Source: Caryophanales bacterium UBA784
GTDB lineage: Bacteria > Bacillota_I > Bacilli_A > RFN20 > CAG-288
Assembly (NCBI GenBank): GCA_002297045.1
Contig: DBJE01000013.1
Location: forward strand, 1-64,000
Length of the DNA: 64,000 nt
Reading direction: 5' to 3'
The notes beneath the pieces are model-generated. The model saw only the letters and a list, made by a program, of their open reading frames with translations. It did no database searches and had not been told where the DNA came from. Below are positions 44,942-53,857 of the stretch, one piece after another; within the stretch, counting starts at the first letter, position 1; each line of letters opens with the position of its first letter. Position numbers and translations under genes: made by a program.

Positions 44942-45982
44942 ATGTCTATTAAATTAGCTATCAACGGATTTGGTCGTATCGGTCGTCTTGCCTTCCGTCG
45001 TGCCTATGAGAGGAACGAAGAGGCTGGAAAGGACATCTTCGAAGTCGTCGCCATCAACGATTTGGTCGATGCCGGCACTTTAGCTTACTTATTAAAGTAT
45101 GACACCACCCATCGCCGTTGGCATGAAGATGAAATCTCCCACGATGAGACTAACATCATCTTCGCCGGACATAAGATTCCGGTCCTTGGCCAGAAGGATC
45201 CCCATGATCTTCACTGGAAAGACTATGGCGTCGATATCGTCCTTGAGTGCACTGGACGTCTGAAATCCCATGAGGACGGCGATGTCCACAGGGAAAACGG
45301 CGCTAAGGGCGTCATCATCTCCGCTCCGTCTTCTTCCAAGGATATTCCGACCTATGTCTATGGCGTCAATACCGATAAGCTTACCAAGGATCAGACCATC
45401 ATCTCCGGCGCTTCCTGCACCACCAACTGCTTAGCTCCGATGAGGAAGGTCTTAAATGACAAGTTCGGTGTCATCGGCGGAACAAGGACCACTGTCCATG
45501 CCTACACCAACGATCAGCGTATCCTCGACTTAGCCGGCAAGAACGTCCGTCGTAGCCGTGCCGGTGCCGCCAACATCGTTCCGACCACCACTGGTGCTGC
45601 CAAGGCTGTCGGCAAGGTCATCCCCGAACTCAACGGCCGTCTTAACGGAAATGCTATCCGTGTCCCTGTCACCGATGGCTCTATCTGCGACTGCACTCTT
45701 CTTTTAAAGAAGCCTGCCACTGTCGAAGAAATCAATGCTGCCGAGAAAGAGGCCGCCAATGGCGAATTAAAGGGTGTCTTAGGATACAATGAAGACGAAA
45801 TCGTCTCTTCCGATATCTTAGGACGTACCGAAGGCTCCATCTTCGATGCTACCTTAACTAGGCTCATCCCGGCTGGTGACTATACCTTTGTCAAGGTTGC
45901 TTCCTGGTATGACAATGAATATTCCTTCACCTGCCAGATGAGGCGTCTTGCCAAGGTTTACGGCGAAATCCTTAAGAAGTAG
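44942..45982 (+). CDS. gap: glyceraldehyde-3-phosphate dehydrogenase
   Basis: Oxidises glyceraldehyde 3-phosphate with NAD and Pi in glycolysis. 346 residues. NAD site INGFGRIGRLAFR, catalytic Cys in SGASCTTNCLAP (about 158), substrate site HAYTNDQRILDL, TTTGAAKAVGKVIPELNG, and C-terminal WYDNEYSF. AGG 45485-45487 is the Met of GT-M-TTVHAYTND. About ten residues longer than average. First of gap-pgk-tpi. Confidence 0.97.
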   Translation: MSIKLAINGFGRIGRLAFRRAYERNEEAGKDIFEVVAINDLVDAGTLAYLLKYDTTHRRWHEDEISHDETNIIFAGHKIPVLGQKDPHDLHWKDYGVDIVLECTGRLKSHEDGDVHRENGAKGVIISAPSSSKDIPTYVYGVNTDKLTKDQTIISGASCTTNCLAPMRKVLNDKFGVIGGTRTTVHAYTNDQRILDLAGKNVRRSRAGAANIVPTTTGAAKAVGKVIPELNGRLNGNAIRVPVTDGSICDCTLLLKKPATVEEINAAEKEAANGELKGVLGYNEDEIVSSDILGRTEGSIFDATLTRLIPAGDYTFVKVASWYDNEYSFTCQMRRLAKVYGEILKK

Positions 45983-46010
45983 TCTCTCCGTTCATTAAGA
46001 AACACTGTGT

Positions 46011-46040
46011 GAGGCGGCGGCTTTGCTGCCGCCTCTTTAT
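46011..46040 (+). terminator. hairpin between gap and pgk
   Basis: Stem GAGGCGGC / GCCGCCTC, 9-base loop, then TTTAT. It may end most gap transcripts or set relative levels; pgk follows only about 30 bases later and no strong promoter is seen in between. Confidence 0.6.
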
Positions 46041-46066
46041 TCAAAACGAAAAGGAAGGAAACCAGA

Positions 46067-47350
46067 ATGAAAAAAGTTGTTACGGATTTAAAAGTCTCCG
46101 GTAAGAAGGTTTTGGTCCGCGTCGATTTCAATGTCCCTCACAAGGGAAGCGAAATCACCGACGATAACCGTATCCAGGCCGCTATTCCGACCATTGCCGA
46201 ACTGCTTAAGCAGAATGCCAAGGTTGTCTTAAGGTCTCATTTAGGAAAGGTCAAATGGAAAGACCTTGCCAAAGGAAAGGCAACACAGGAAGACATCGAC
46301 AAGCAGAGGAAGAAGAACGATCTTTCTATCGTCCTTCCTGCCTTAAAGGAATATCTTGAAAAGGCCAGGAATAAGGCAGTCAAGGTTTCCTTCTGCAAGG
46401 ATACCCATGGCGAAGGACTCAAGAATGCCATCGACGGATTAGAGGATGGCGACGTCCTGCTTGTCCAGAATACCCGTTATGAAGCCGGCGAAGAGAAGAA
46501 CGATCCTGCTTTGAGCAAAGAATGGGCTTCTTATGTCGATGCCTTTGTCAGGGATGCCTTCGGATCTGCCCATCGTGCCCATGCATCTACCTATGGTGTT
46601 CCTGCCGAACTTAAGGCTGAGGGCAAACCGACTGCCGTCGGTTTCTTAAGGGAAAAGGAAATCAAGGGTCTTGGACGTTGCGTCAATCCGACTGCCGATG
46701 AGCGTCCGTATATTGCCATCTTAGGAGGCGCCAAGGTCTCTTCCAAGATTGAGGTCATCGATTCGCTGCTTAAGAAATGCGATAGGATTCTCATTGGCGG
46801 CGGTATGGGATACACCTTCAAGAAGGCTGTCTTCCATATTAATGTCGCAAATTCCATCTGCGAAGAGGATCAGCTTGAATATGCCCGTAAGTGCTATGAT
46901 ACCGGCAAGATTAAGCTTTCCCTCGATTCTATCCTTGCCAAAGGATTTGACTTCGACAATCCGGAAAAGAAAGTCGAAGACATCAAGTACATTGACAATA
47001 ACGAGACGGACTTCCCTGAAGGATACGAGGGAGTCGATGTCGGCCCTCTTACCCGCAAATTCTATGCCGAGGAGATTGCCAAGGCCAAGACCATTTTCTG
47101 GAACGGACCTATGGGCGTTTTTGAAAATCCGGATTTCCAGGAAGGTACTAAAGCTGTCTGTGCAGCCTGTGCCAAAGCAACCGAGAACGGCGCCTTCACT
47201 GTCATCGGAGGTGGTGACTCTGCCGCTGCCGCAAAGAAGTTTGGCTATAACGATAAGTTCAGTCATGTTTCTACCGGAGGCGGAGCTTCCCTTGAGTTGA
47301 TTCAGAACGATGGAAAGCTGCCGGGAATCGATGTCATTGAGGATAAATAA
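46067..47350 (+). CDS. pgk: phosphoglycerate kinase
   Basis: Makes ATP from 1,3-bisphosphoglycerate. 427 residues, about 30 longer than usual because of an insertion at about 60-95. VRVDFNVPHK (about 18), VL-M-SHLGK (AGG 46232-46234 at the conserved Met), NTRYEAGEEKND (about 145), DAFGSAHRAHAS (about 168), LGGAKVSSKI (about 222), the nucleotide loop IGGGDSAAA (about 385) and STGGGASLELI are present. Confidence 0.97.
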   Translation: MKKVVTDLKVSGKKVLVRVDFNVPHKGSEITDDNRIQAAIPTIAELLKQNAKVVLRSHLGKVKWKDLAKGKATQEDIDKQRKKNDLSIVLPALKEYLEKARNKAVKVSFCKDTHGEGLKNAIDGLEDGDVLLVQNTRYEAGEEKNDPALSKEWASYVDAFVRDAFGSAHRAHASTYGVPAELKAEGKPTAVGFLREKEIKGLGRCVNPTADERPYIAILGGAKVSSKIEVIDSLLKKCDRILIGGGMGYTFKKAVFHINVANSICEEDQLEYARKCYDTGKIKLSLDSILAKGFDFDNPEKKVEDIKYIDNNETDFPEGYEGVDVGPLTRKFYAEEIAKAKTIFWNGPMGVFENPDFQEGTKAVCAACAKATENGAFTVIGGGDSAAAAKKFGYNDKFSHVSTGGGASLELIQNDGKLPGIDVIEDK

Positions 47351-47357
47351 TAAGATC

Positions 47358-48116
47358 GTGCGCAAGAAATTTCTAAGGGGCAACTGGAAAAGGAACAATA
47401 CCATTGCCGAGGGGCTTGCCTTCTGCGATTCGGTCAAGGAAAACGGCCTAGCCAAGGAAGCCAAGAACAAGGGCGTCAGGATCGGAATCGCACCGAGCTT
47501 TGTTGCTCTCCGTTCCATTCGTAAACATGCCCATGGCATCATTGTTTCCGCCCAGGACTGCCATTATGCCGACCATGGTGCCTATACTTCTTCTGTTTCC
47601 ATTCCGATGTTGAAGGAAATCGGCGTCGATTATTCCATCATCGGACACAGTGAGAAACGTGCCTATGAGGGAGAGACCTCTTTCGATTGCAACCGGAAGA
47701 TCCGTGCCCTTGTCGCCAATGGTTTCCATGCCATCTATTGCGTCGGCGAAACCGCCAAGCAGTATGATGAGGGAATCACCAAAGATGTCATCCGTGAGCA
47801 GATTGTCACCGGACTGAGGAACCTCACGAAAGATCAGAGGAACAATGTCGTCATTGCCTATGAACCGGTCTGGAGCATCGGAACAGGCAAGAATGCCTCT
47901 TCTGCCATTGCCGAAGACATCTGCAGCTATATCCGTGATTTGCTCAATGTTCTTTTTGGCAAGGTCGCTTCGCAGAAAGTCCTAATTCTTTACGGAGGAA
48001 GCGTCAAGCCGAACAACGTCAAGGAATATAGGGCCTGCCCGGATATTGACGGTGCCCTTGTCGGCGGCGCCAGCCTGAAGTACGAGTCCTTCAAGGAACT
48101 GCTCGACAATAGGTAG
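47358..48116 (+). CDS. tpiA: triosephosphate isomerase
   Basis: 252 residues. The start is GTG 47358, which gives the normal family beginning MRKKFLMGNWKMN; longer frames begin inside pgk. Catalytic Lys lies in GNWK-M-N, where AGG 47391-47393 encodes the invariant Met; catalytic His in IIGHSEKR (about 95), Glu in AYEPVWSIGTG (about 165), phosphate loop YGGSVKP and DGALVGGASL. A second AGG (48030-48032) is the Met of EY-M-ACPDIDGA. It lies 7 bases after the pgk stop. This gene gives the clearest single case for AGG as Met. Confidence 0.96.
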   Translation: MRKKFLRGNWKRNNTIAEGLAFCDSVKENGLAKEAKNKGVRIGIAPSFVALRSIRKHAHGIIVSAQDCHYADHGAYTSSVSIPMLKEIGVDYSIIGHSEKRAYEGETSFDCNRKIRALVANGFHAIYCVGETAKQYDEGITKDVIREQIVTGLRNLTKDQRNNVVIAYEPVWSIGTGKNASSAIAEDICSYIRDLLNVLFGKVASQKVLILYGGSVKPNNVKEYRACPDIDGALVGGASLKYESFKELLDNR

Positions 48117-48142
48117 ATTTTCCTTTCTAATCTGAATGAAAA

Positions 48143-48175
48143 AGAGGCTGCAAAACACAAGCAGCCTCTTTTTTG
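48143..48175 (+). terminator. terminator after tpiA
   Basis: Perfect 9-bp stem AGAGGCTGC / GCAGCCTCT, 9-base loop, then six T. Confidence 0.9.
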
Positions 48176-48229
48176 TTGTTTAGGAATTTGTAAATTTTTA
48201 CATTGCAGAAGATAGTGTAATTATGTCTA

Positions 48230-48493
48230 TTATCTTTTTCTTTTCGGTCTGCCGAGGTGCTTTTCTTTTTCCCTCCCGTCCTCCGTCTCCTCGATCACCT
48301 GTCTCGGGACCATCCTTCCCTCATCGCAGAACGGGCAGTCGAACACCGGGAACGGGCCTCCGTCCATTTCCCAGCATTCGAAAACGACGTCCGCGTCAAT
48401 CTTCTCTCTTCCGCGGCATGCCGTGCACTCCCTTTCGACGGTTTCCCCTTCCCTTCCCTTCCCGGTCCTCAGCCGCAGCCTTCTTTTCCCCAT
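48230..48493 (-). CDS. small zinc-ribbon-like protein of the IS element
   Basis: 87 residues with two CxxC pairs (CTAC about 23, CPFC about 53) and a basic tail (GRPKRKR). It starts 25 bases inside the end of the transposase frame, is GC-rich like it, and is read in the same direction. This suggests an accessory gene of the same element. I do not recognise the family, and it could be a chance frame in GC-rich DNA. Confidence 0.45.
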   Translation of the reverse strand: MGKRRLRLRTGKGREGETVERECTACRGREKIDADVVFECWEMDGGPFPVFDCPFCDEGRMVPRQVIEETEDGREKEKHLGRPKRKR

Positions 48494-49836
48494 TCCTTGC
48501 AGTCCATCCCCGGGAAATATGATAGCCCGTGGCTGATCCGCATTCTAGTCCCGCATTCGCAGATCAGCGGGGAATACCCGTAGACGGACATTAGCATGCT
48601 CTCCCACCGCAGCAAGCGCCGGTATTCCGCGTCCTCCCGCCCAGAAGACATTCTCTCGTGCACGGGTCTTCCCGTCGTTCTGTTCGAATAGAACCCGTAG
48701 TACCGGATCTGCTGGAACTTGCTGTCCGGTATGTGGACGATGAGTCTGGCGATGAACGCGGCGACGGTGTCGGTCACGTACACTCTTCCCCGCTTCCTGC
48801 CCTCCTCGAGCCTGTCGTCCTCGTGTGGGTCGTAGTGCCAGGACACGGTGCCCTTCCCTCTGTCGAACCCGTCGATCCGTCCTTCGCTTATCGGAGGGTG
48901 CGAGGCATAGCGCGCCACGTACTTCGCAAGCTGGACGAAGTCCGTCCTCCGGTGTGCCTTCCTTCTCGGGCCCCAGACATAGAACCCCTTCGCGTACTTC
49001 GCCTTCGCCGCGCGCGAGTCCGCCCGGAAGGGCCGTACCCCGCCCGGCGCGTTCTCCTTCAGCCATCCTTCCATCGACGACAGGAGCGTGTACATGAATC
49101 TCTTTCTCCTCGCCTCGAAGGGGAAGTAGGAGATGTGCCGGAGCCGTCCTCCGGCGGAATAGCCTTCCGCGACCAGGACGTGGAGGTGCGGATGCCACTT
49201 CAGGTCTCTCCCGAAGGTGTGGAGGAACGAGACGAAGCCGAGCCTGCAGTTCTCTTTCTTCCGTGCGGCCGGGGCATCTCCCGGCACCGTCTCGGTGAGC
49301 GTCTCCGACACCGAGGAGAACAGGACGTCGAGCATGCCGCGGTGCTTCCGGAACCATGGTCTCAGCCTCTCCGGCACGGAAAAGACGAACTGTCTGTGGG
49401 GGACCCGGTAGAGCTTCTCGCGGACGGATGCCGAAATCCTGTCCCGGTATTTTTTTCCGCACGAGGGGCAGAACCGCGATTTGCAGGTGAACAGGACGAG
49501 GACGTAGTTGCTGCACCGGGGGCATTCCGCGACCATGTATCCGTTCTCCAGCTGTCCGCATCCGAGGGCCTTCTCCACGCTCTCGATGACTCCGGGCCGG
49601 GTGAGTCTGTGCATGTTTTCTCTCTTGAAGGACTCCCACCCCTCATCGAAGATGTCCCTGATCCGGATCTGGCCGCGCTCTCTTCTTGCCTGCAGGCAGT
49701 TGTTGAGGGTCCGGATGAAGTTCGTGAGCGTGTTGCGCCCGGCCGCGGCTGCCGTAAGGAGCCGGTCGCGGAACTGCCTCTTCCGGTAATACGTGTCCGT
49801 CTTGAAGTCCGAATGCGGGAAATGCCTTCTTTTCAT
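48469..49836 (-). CDS. IS91-family HUH transposase
   Basis: 455 residues. The N-terminal zinc motif is C-PRC ... CKSRFCPSCGKKY (about 105-130). Next come HRQFVFSVPE-x-LRPWF (about 150), the HUH metal motif in LHTFGRDLKWHPHLHVLVAEG (about 210), and the tyrosine helix QLAKYVARYASHPPIS (about 305), followed by the Y_transposase end CECGTRMR. The frame looks intact. It carries 11 AGG codons besides 10 internal ATG codons; none of the AGG sites is conserved enough to tell Arg from Met. A large antisense frame (48658-49872) is a GC shadow. Confidence 0.9.
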   Translation of the reverse strand: MKRRHFPHSDFKTDTYYRKRQFRDRLLTAAAAGRNTLTNFIRTLNNCLQARRERGQIRIRDIFDEGWESFKRENMHRLTRPGVIESVEKALGCGQLENGYMVAECPRCSNYVLVLFTCKSRFCPSCGKKYRDRISASVREKLYRVPHRQFVFSVPERLRPWFRKHRGMLDVLFSSVSETLTETVPGDAPAARKKENCRLGFVSFLHTFGRDLKWHPHLHVLVAEGYSAGGRLRHISYFPFEARRKRFMYTLLSSMEGWLKENAPGGVRPFRADSRAAKAKYAKGFYVWGPRRKAHRRTDFVQLAKYVARYASHPPISEGRIDGFDRGKGTVSWHYDPHEDDRLEEGRKRGRVYVTDTVAAFIARLIVHIPDSKFQQIRYYGFYSNRTTGRPVHERMSSGREDAEYRRLLRWESMLMSVYGYSPLICECGTRMRISHGLSYFPGMDCKEWGKEGCG

Positions 49837-49866
49837 ATTGATATCGTAACATCCGGACAGGAAAAA

Positions 49867-49906
49867 GGCTAGCCTCCTGGCTAGCCACCCGATGATTCAT
49901 TCATCG
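49867..49906. repeat. two adjacent perfect hairpins at the IS end
   Basis: GGCTAGCC-TCCT-GGCTAGCC (49867-49886) is followed by CGATGA-TTCAT-TCATCG (49890-49906). Neither has a T-run on the relevant side. They are probably recognition structures of the HUH transposase. No gene is seen from here to 50154. Confidence 0.6.
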
Positions 49907-50154
49907 GTTTTGTTCTGCTTTACTGTTCTATAGCGCGGAACCAAATAGGACCAAGACTATGGATGATAAAGCAACCGCTTACATTATTTAATGTGCTGTT
50001 TCTATTTTGCCCTTTTCTATGGGCTTTTTTATCTTTCGGCCATTGGATTCGGCGGAAAACTTTTTCTATGCAGAGTAAACGAGAAATGGTTGGCGGTGTA
50101 ACATAGTGATGGTGAGTCCGTATGAATTTCGTCATGAACCGAGGGAACATAGTT

Positions 50155-52272
50155 ATGAAAAAAGTTTTATGTCTATTGTCGTTTAGGCCTCTTCTGGCCT
50201 GCTGTAAACCGTTTGACAATGGTTTTTCCTTTTCTAGAGCGGAAGACTTGATAAAAGTGAATGAGAGTGGCCAGGATTCTTCTAAAAAGGGAGAAAAGAT
50301 TTTATCACTTAGCAATAAGGAACCTTTTTTTAACTCTAGTACATTTAATTTGACCTTTTCAATTGCAAGTGACGTTGATACATCTTTTGAGGAAAACGGT
50401 TGCGTTGTTCTCGACTTAGTTCAGAATCAAGAACATCTTGTTGTTAAGATACGTGTCTTGGAGGACAATGCATTTCTAATAATCCGATTGAAAAGTGGTG
50501 AAAGTTCTTTCGAAAAGAAAGTTTACTTCTATAGAAATGCCAAAGGAAGCGTCTATTATTCCTTGCTTTCCCTTGACTCCGCTAAAAAGCTTTCTGGTAT
50601 TGATCCGTCTTCTTTGTATTCCGGAATTGGGGGATTCCCAATTGGTGGCGGGACGATAAGCGGGCCTATCCAAAGGGCGAAAACCTTTCGATGCTCTCTC
50701 TCCTGGAAAGACAGTCATAAAACCGAATTTCCACTTGTAGGTGCAAAAGTCTATCTTAAGACTCAGTCTGGGAAATCTCTTTGGAAAGTTACAGATTCTT
50801 CTGGTATAGCCAATTTTAATTTTGTTAAAGACGATTCCTTAGTTGGTGGAGGAAAAGACTATCTTTCATCAATGTGGACAGAGATTTCAAATAATGAATA
50901 TTCTTTGTCTCTTTCTCTTTCAAATTCCTTCATTAATGTGACTGATTCAAAAGGGCAGGATTATGATGCTTTTCTTCCTAACCAGCTTGTCACAGGAACT
51001 AGTTCCAAAGATTTTTCCTATTCTTTTGAACCGTTTGGTGACAATTCATTTGGGTCTGATTTTGGCCAGGCAGTTCAAATTTATCAGGCACTGTATTATT
51101 ATTCTAAACATGCCTATGAATTGGTAGGGCAAAACAATTCTATAAAGCCTTGCAAGGTGGTCTTTCCGACGGAAGGATCCGGGGATTGGTACAATAATCA
51201 AACAATATATATTGGGAACGACTCAGAGAATAATATATCTGGATTTTCCTATGAATCTTGGGATGCTATAGGACATGAATACGGACATCATTTGGAATAT
51301 CTATTTGATATTTCTCATTCGAAAGGTGGTAGGCATTACATTAATCAAGATAATTCTCCAATAATGGAATGCGAGCCATCTTTGTATGCTGTTAAACGTG
51401 ACTATAATTTAAGACTTGCCTGGGCCGAAGCGTGGGCTACGATTTGGGCTGCAATAGCGCAAAAATCTTTTCCTGATCAACTGCAGGATGCAACATATCT
51501 TAGTATAGGTGACGATAAATATACTGCGAGCAATTTTAATTACGATGCTTCGGGAAACACGTTTTTCTATTTGTATAATTCTGCAAAAGATGACTTAGGT
51601 GTAGTGGACTATGATGAACAAATCGATAAAGGGAATTCAGGAGATGGATGTGAATTATCAATTGAGCGCTTCTTATATCAGCTTTTCGATGATGATAATG
51701 ATGAAATTGATAGATATACTATTCCTGAAAAGAAATTGTGGGATTTTACACTAGTCGTTTCAAAGCAATATAAGCTTAATGCTTTGGAGAAGGAACAATA
51801 TGAAGGTAAGTCTGCTGATATGTACACCCTGAATTACTTTTATCAGTTTCTTTCTGCACTTGAAGCGAAGTTTGGTTTTGATGGAATTGCAAAGTTAGCA
51901 GAGCGCTATAGCCTCTGCCCTTCCTATCCTTTTCTGAAATGTGAAAATGGAAATTATAAAGTGTATTGGGATGAGAATCTTCCCCTTGCTAAATTTAAAA
52001 GGTTTCGATATAACGCTTTAAAGCTGAAACTCTATAGTGGAAGCAATGATCAGAATCCGATTATTCTGACGGGTACCGAACCGGTGTTAGGAAAAGCCAT
52101 GGAAATCTCTGGAAAAAATTATAGTTATTATCAACTGGACTCAAGTGAAGCGACAAAAATTGTTTCCGCCGGAAGCCAAGCATATCTATCTGTTGAACAA
52201 TATTATATTCCATCGACGAAATATAATTATGAGTACCTCGGACCGGTTGAAGGGCCAAAGACAAAAGTATAG
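50155..52272 (+). CDS. lipoprotein zinc metalloprotease-like
   Basis: 705 residues, started at ATG 50155 with GAGGG 9 bases upstream. With AGG as Met the leader reads LLSFMPLLAC, giving a proper lipobox at Cys 15. The middle has a carbohydrate- or Ig-like beta domain (about 190-290). The zinc motif HEYGHH follows WDAIG at about 380; a candidate third ligand is in RLAWAEAWATIWA (about 425), the gluzincin pattern. The C-terminus is mixed. It is probably an outer-membrane-leaflet peptidase acting on host or envelope protein. The base composition is AT-richer than the neighbours. First of three lipoprotein genes. Confidence 0.72.
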   Translation: MKKVLCLLSFRPLLACCKPFDNGFSFSRAEDLIKVNESGQDSSKKGEKILSLSNKEPFFNSSTFNLTFSIASDVDTSFEENGCVVLDLVQNQEHLVVKIRVLEDNAFLIIRLKSGESSFEKKVYFYRNAKGSVYYSLLSLDSAKKLSGIDPSSLYSGIGGFPIGGGTISGPIQRAKTFRCSLSWKDSHKTEFPLVGAKVYLKTQSGKSLWKVTDSSGIANFNFVKDDSLVGGGKDYLSSMWTEISNNEYSLSLSLSNSFINVTDSKGQDYDAFLPNQLVTGTSSKDFSYSFEPFGDNSFGSDFGQAVQIYQALYYYSKHAYELVGQNNSIKPCKVVFPTEGSGDWYNNQTIYIGNDSENNISGFSYESWDAIGHEYGHHLEYLFDISHSKGGRHYINQDNSPIMECEPSLYAVKRDYNLRLAWAEAWATIWAAIAQKSFPDQLQDATYLSIGDDKYTASNFNYDASGNTFFYLYNSAKDDLGVVDYDEQIDKGNSGDGCELSIERFLYQLFDDDNDEIDRYTIPEKKLWDFTLVVSKQYKLNALEKEQYEGKSADMYTLNYFYQFLSALEAKFGFDGIAKLAERYSLCPSYPFLKCENGNYKVYWDENLPLAKFKRFRYNALKLKLYSGSNDQNPIILTGTEPVLGKAMEISGKNYSYYQLDSSEATKIVSAGSQAYLSVEQYYIPSTKYNYEYLGPVEGPKTKV

Positions 52273-52287
52273 GAGGTCGTGTAAAAA

Positions 52288-52986
52288 ATGAAACATTTAT
52301 ATTCTTATATATTATTAAGTGCTCTCTTTATGTCTTCCTGTAGCAATGGTTCGGAATATTCCGATTGTTTAAGTCAAACAAATTATTGCCAGGATGAAAG
52401 CAATCTCTATCCGGAAGAGGAATTAGCTGGGCCGAACGTTTTCGAGCACCATAATAATCAGGAAGTGGATGACCTTTTGGGAAAGGACAAGAATGCAGTT
52501 AGGATTGATACAAAAAAGGGTCCGATTCAAAGAGTTTTGTCATATTCTGAAATTGTGTTGACGGTTTGGATTGGCTTCGATTTTTCGGAAAAAGAATATG
52601 CCTCTCTCATTCCGTGCGACCCAGTTCTTTCTTATCAATATTTCCCATATCAGACAGGAATCAGTAATTCTTATCTTACCTATAAAAAACTTCCAAAATA
52701 CAATGATGCTGATTATCAGGTGAATAAATATGAATATCCGAGCAGAGACTCTTATTATCTAAGCTACCACTATAAAGAATCTGTCAGTATTAATCTCTCA
52801 TTACTACGAAATGTGAATGCCTCGAAAGTAGAGTTGGACCTAGGAATCCGAATGCTGGATGAAAATAAGAACGATTATCAAGAACCAGTTAGTTTTCCGT
52901 ATAGTCAAAACCTCAGGTTTAATTCCATTCAGATTATATTCGAATATTCGGAAAACAGGGACTATGTAGATTACTACATTGTTTAG
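52288..52986 (+). CDS. lipoprotein of unknown function
   Basis: 232 residues. Signal peptide with lipobox LFMSSC (Cys 18). The mature part is rich in Tyr, Asn and Asp with beta-type alternation and no motif I recognise. GGAGG precedes the start, which lies 16 bases after the protease gene, so the three genes form an operon. Confidence 0.75.
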   Translation: MKHLYSYILLSALFMSSCSNGSEYSDCLSQTNYCQDESNLYPEEELAGPNVFEHHNNQEVDDLLGKDKNAVRIDTKKGPIQRVLSYSEIVLTVWIGFDFSEKEYASLIPCDPVLSYQYFPYQTGISNSYLTYKKLPKYNDADYQVNKYEYPSRDSYYLSYHYKESVSINLSLLRNVNASKVELDLGIRMLDENKNDYQEPVSFPYSQNLRFNSIQIIFEYSENRDYVDYYIV

Positions 52987-53002
52987 TCTAGGAGGAACCG
53001 GA

Positions 53003-53704
53003 ATGAGAAAAATATTTTCTTTAGTTCTAACATTGCTCATAGTGACAGGATGTGGAAAAGGAAATGAATTAGGAAGTAATAGTGCCTGCTACAATTTCTA
53101 TCTTAATGATGAATATGGGAAGGCATATAAGAGTGATTGGCTAACCAAAGACAATGCCTTTATGGAGAAAATAAGCGAACGTGATCATGAAATCATTGGT
53201 GTTAACCATGGGTATTTTGGCCGGACAAGAATCAAGGCAAGCCAATCTGAATCACTTCCGGAAACAATGGCCGATTTTATTTATGGAACTAGTTTTGACG
53301 AGGATTACCCAAAGCTCCGCGGAAAGCGAATCATCCTTCATGCTGATTTCAATCTCCAGGATAAAGATAACAAAAAGCGCACGACGGTCGGTTATGATAT
53401 TCTTGCTCTTCCTGCTTTTGATTATGATTCCTTTTATTCGTTTGATATTTCTTTTCCTTCTCAGGATGTTCGATATGTGATTTTCAATACGTTCGGTCAT
53501 TTTCAGATTGACTTTTCCGGATTTAAAGACAAGATTTCTACTACTAAATGCTCGAGTGTTAATTTCTTTTCCTATGCTTTGATTGATAGATCTGATACAG
53601 GCGGGGAAAATAAAAAATATCTTACCGCAACGAATGATAATGATAGTATCTATTTTCTTTTCGAAGAGGATGGAAGCTTAGTTTTATCAGAAGAACCGTT
53701 CTAA
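53003..53704 (+). CDS. lipoprotein of unknown function
   Basis: 233 residues. The start is ATG 53003, 7 bases after GGAGG; the longer frame from 52979 overlaps the previous gene. Lipobox LIVTGC (Cys 19). A polar beta-rich body has no recognised motif. Last gene of the operon. Confidence 0.75.
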   Translation: MRKIFSLVLTLLIVTGCGKGNELGSNSACYNFYLNDEYGKAYKSDWLTKDNAFMEKISERDHEIIGVNHGYFGRTRIKASQSESLPETMADFIYGTSFDEDYPKLRGKRIILHADFNLQDKDNKKRTTVGYDILALPAFDYDSFYSFDISFPSQDVRYVIFNTFGHFQIDFSGFKDKISTTKCSSVNFFSYALIDRSDTGGENKKYLTATNDNDSIYFLFEEDGSLVLSEEPF

Positions 53705-53815
53705 GTTTGGCGGATTAAATCCGAAACGGGAGATGGGGGCACGCATACATAGTGGTGAGCAACAGCCCTGCTTTGAAACGTGCTCTGTCCTTGCCTTATC
53801 TCATTCCAAAAAGAA

Positions 53816-53848
53816 ACCCTTCAGCGCTTTTCCGCACTGAAGGGCTTT
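53816..53848. terminator. bidirectional terminator
   Basis: Stem CCCTTCAG / CTGAAGGG with a 12-base loop lies between the lipoprotein operon and the opposing ABC genes, with T-rich sequence on both outgoing strands. Confidence 0.75.
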
Positions 53849-53857
53849 CCTTTAAAA

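Larger units (their letters stand above)
48230..49934 (-). mobile_element. IS91-like insertion element
   Basis: A strikingly GC-rich block inside AT-richer chromosome. It holds an HUH transposase, a small zinc-ribbon ORF and, upstream of the transposase, two perfect hairpins (49867-49886 and 49890-49906) followed by GTTC at 49912 and 49925, as IS91-type elements have hairpins and GTTC/GAAC at their ends. There are no terminal inverted repeats and no visible target duplication, in keeping with rolling-circle movement. The exact ends are uncertain by tens of bases. It lies between the tpiA terminator and the lipoprotein cluster. Confidence 0.7.

Noticed and set aside
48658..49872. 404-codon frame antisense to the IS91-like transposase, and a 364-codon frame in another phase of the same strand
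   Set aside because: Both are products of high GC content, which removes stop codons. The HUH and zinc motifs are only in the 48469-49836 frame.
50100..53765. Similar short strings (ACATAGTG followed by GGTGAG) on both sides of the lipoprotein operon, as attachment-like repeats
   Set aside because: They match over only about 14 bases with a 2-base gap and no integrase is nearby; chance is a sufficient explanation.
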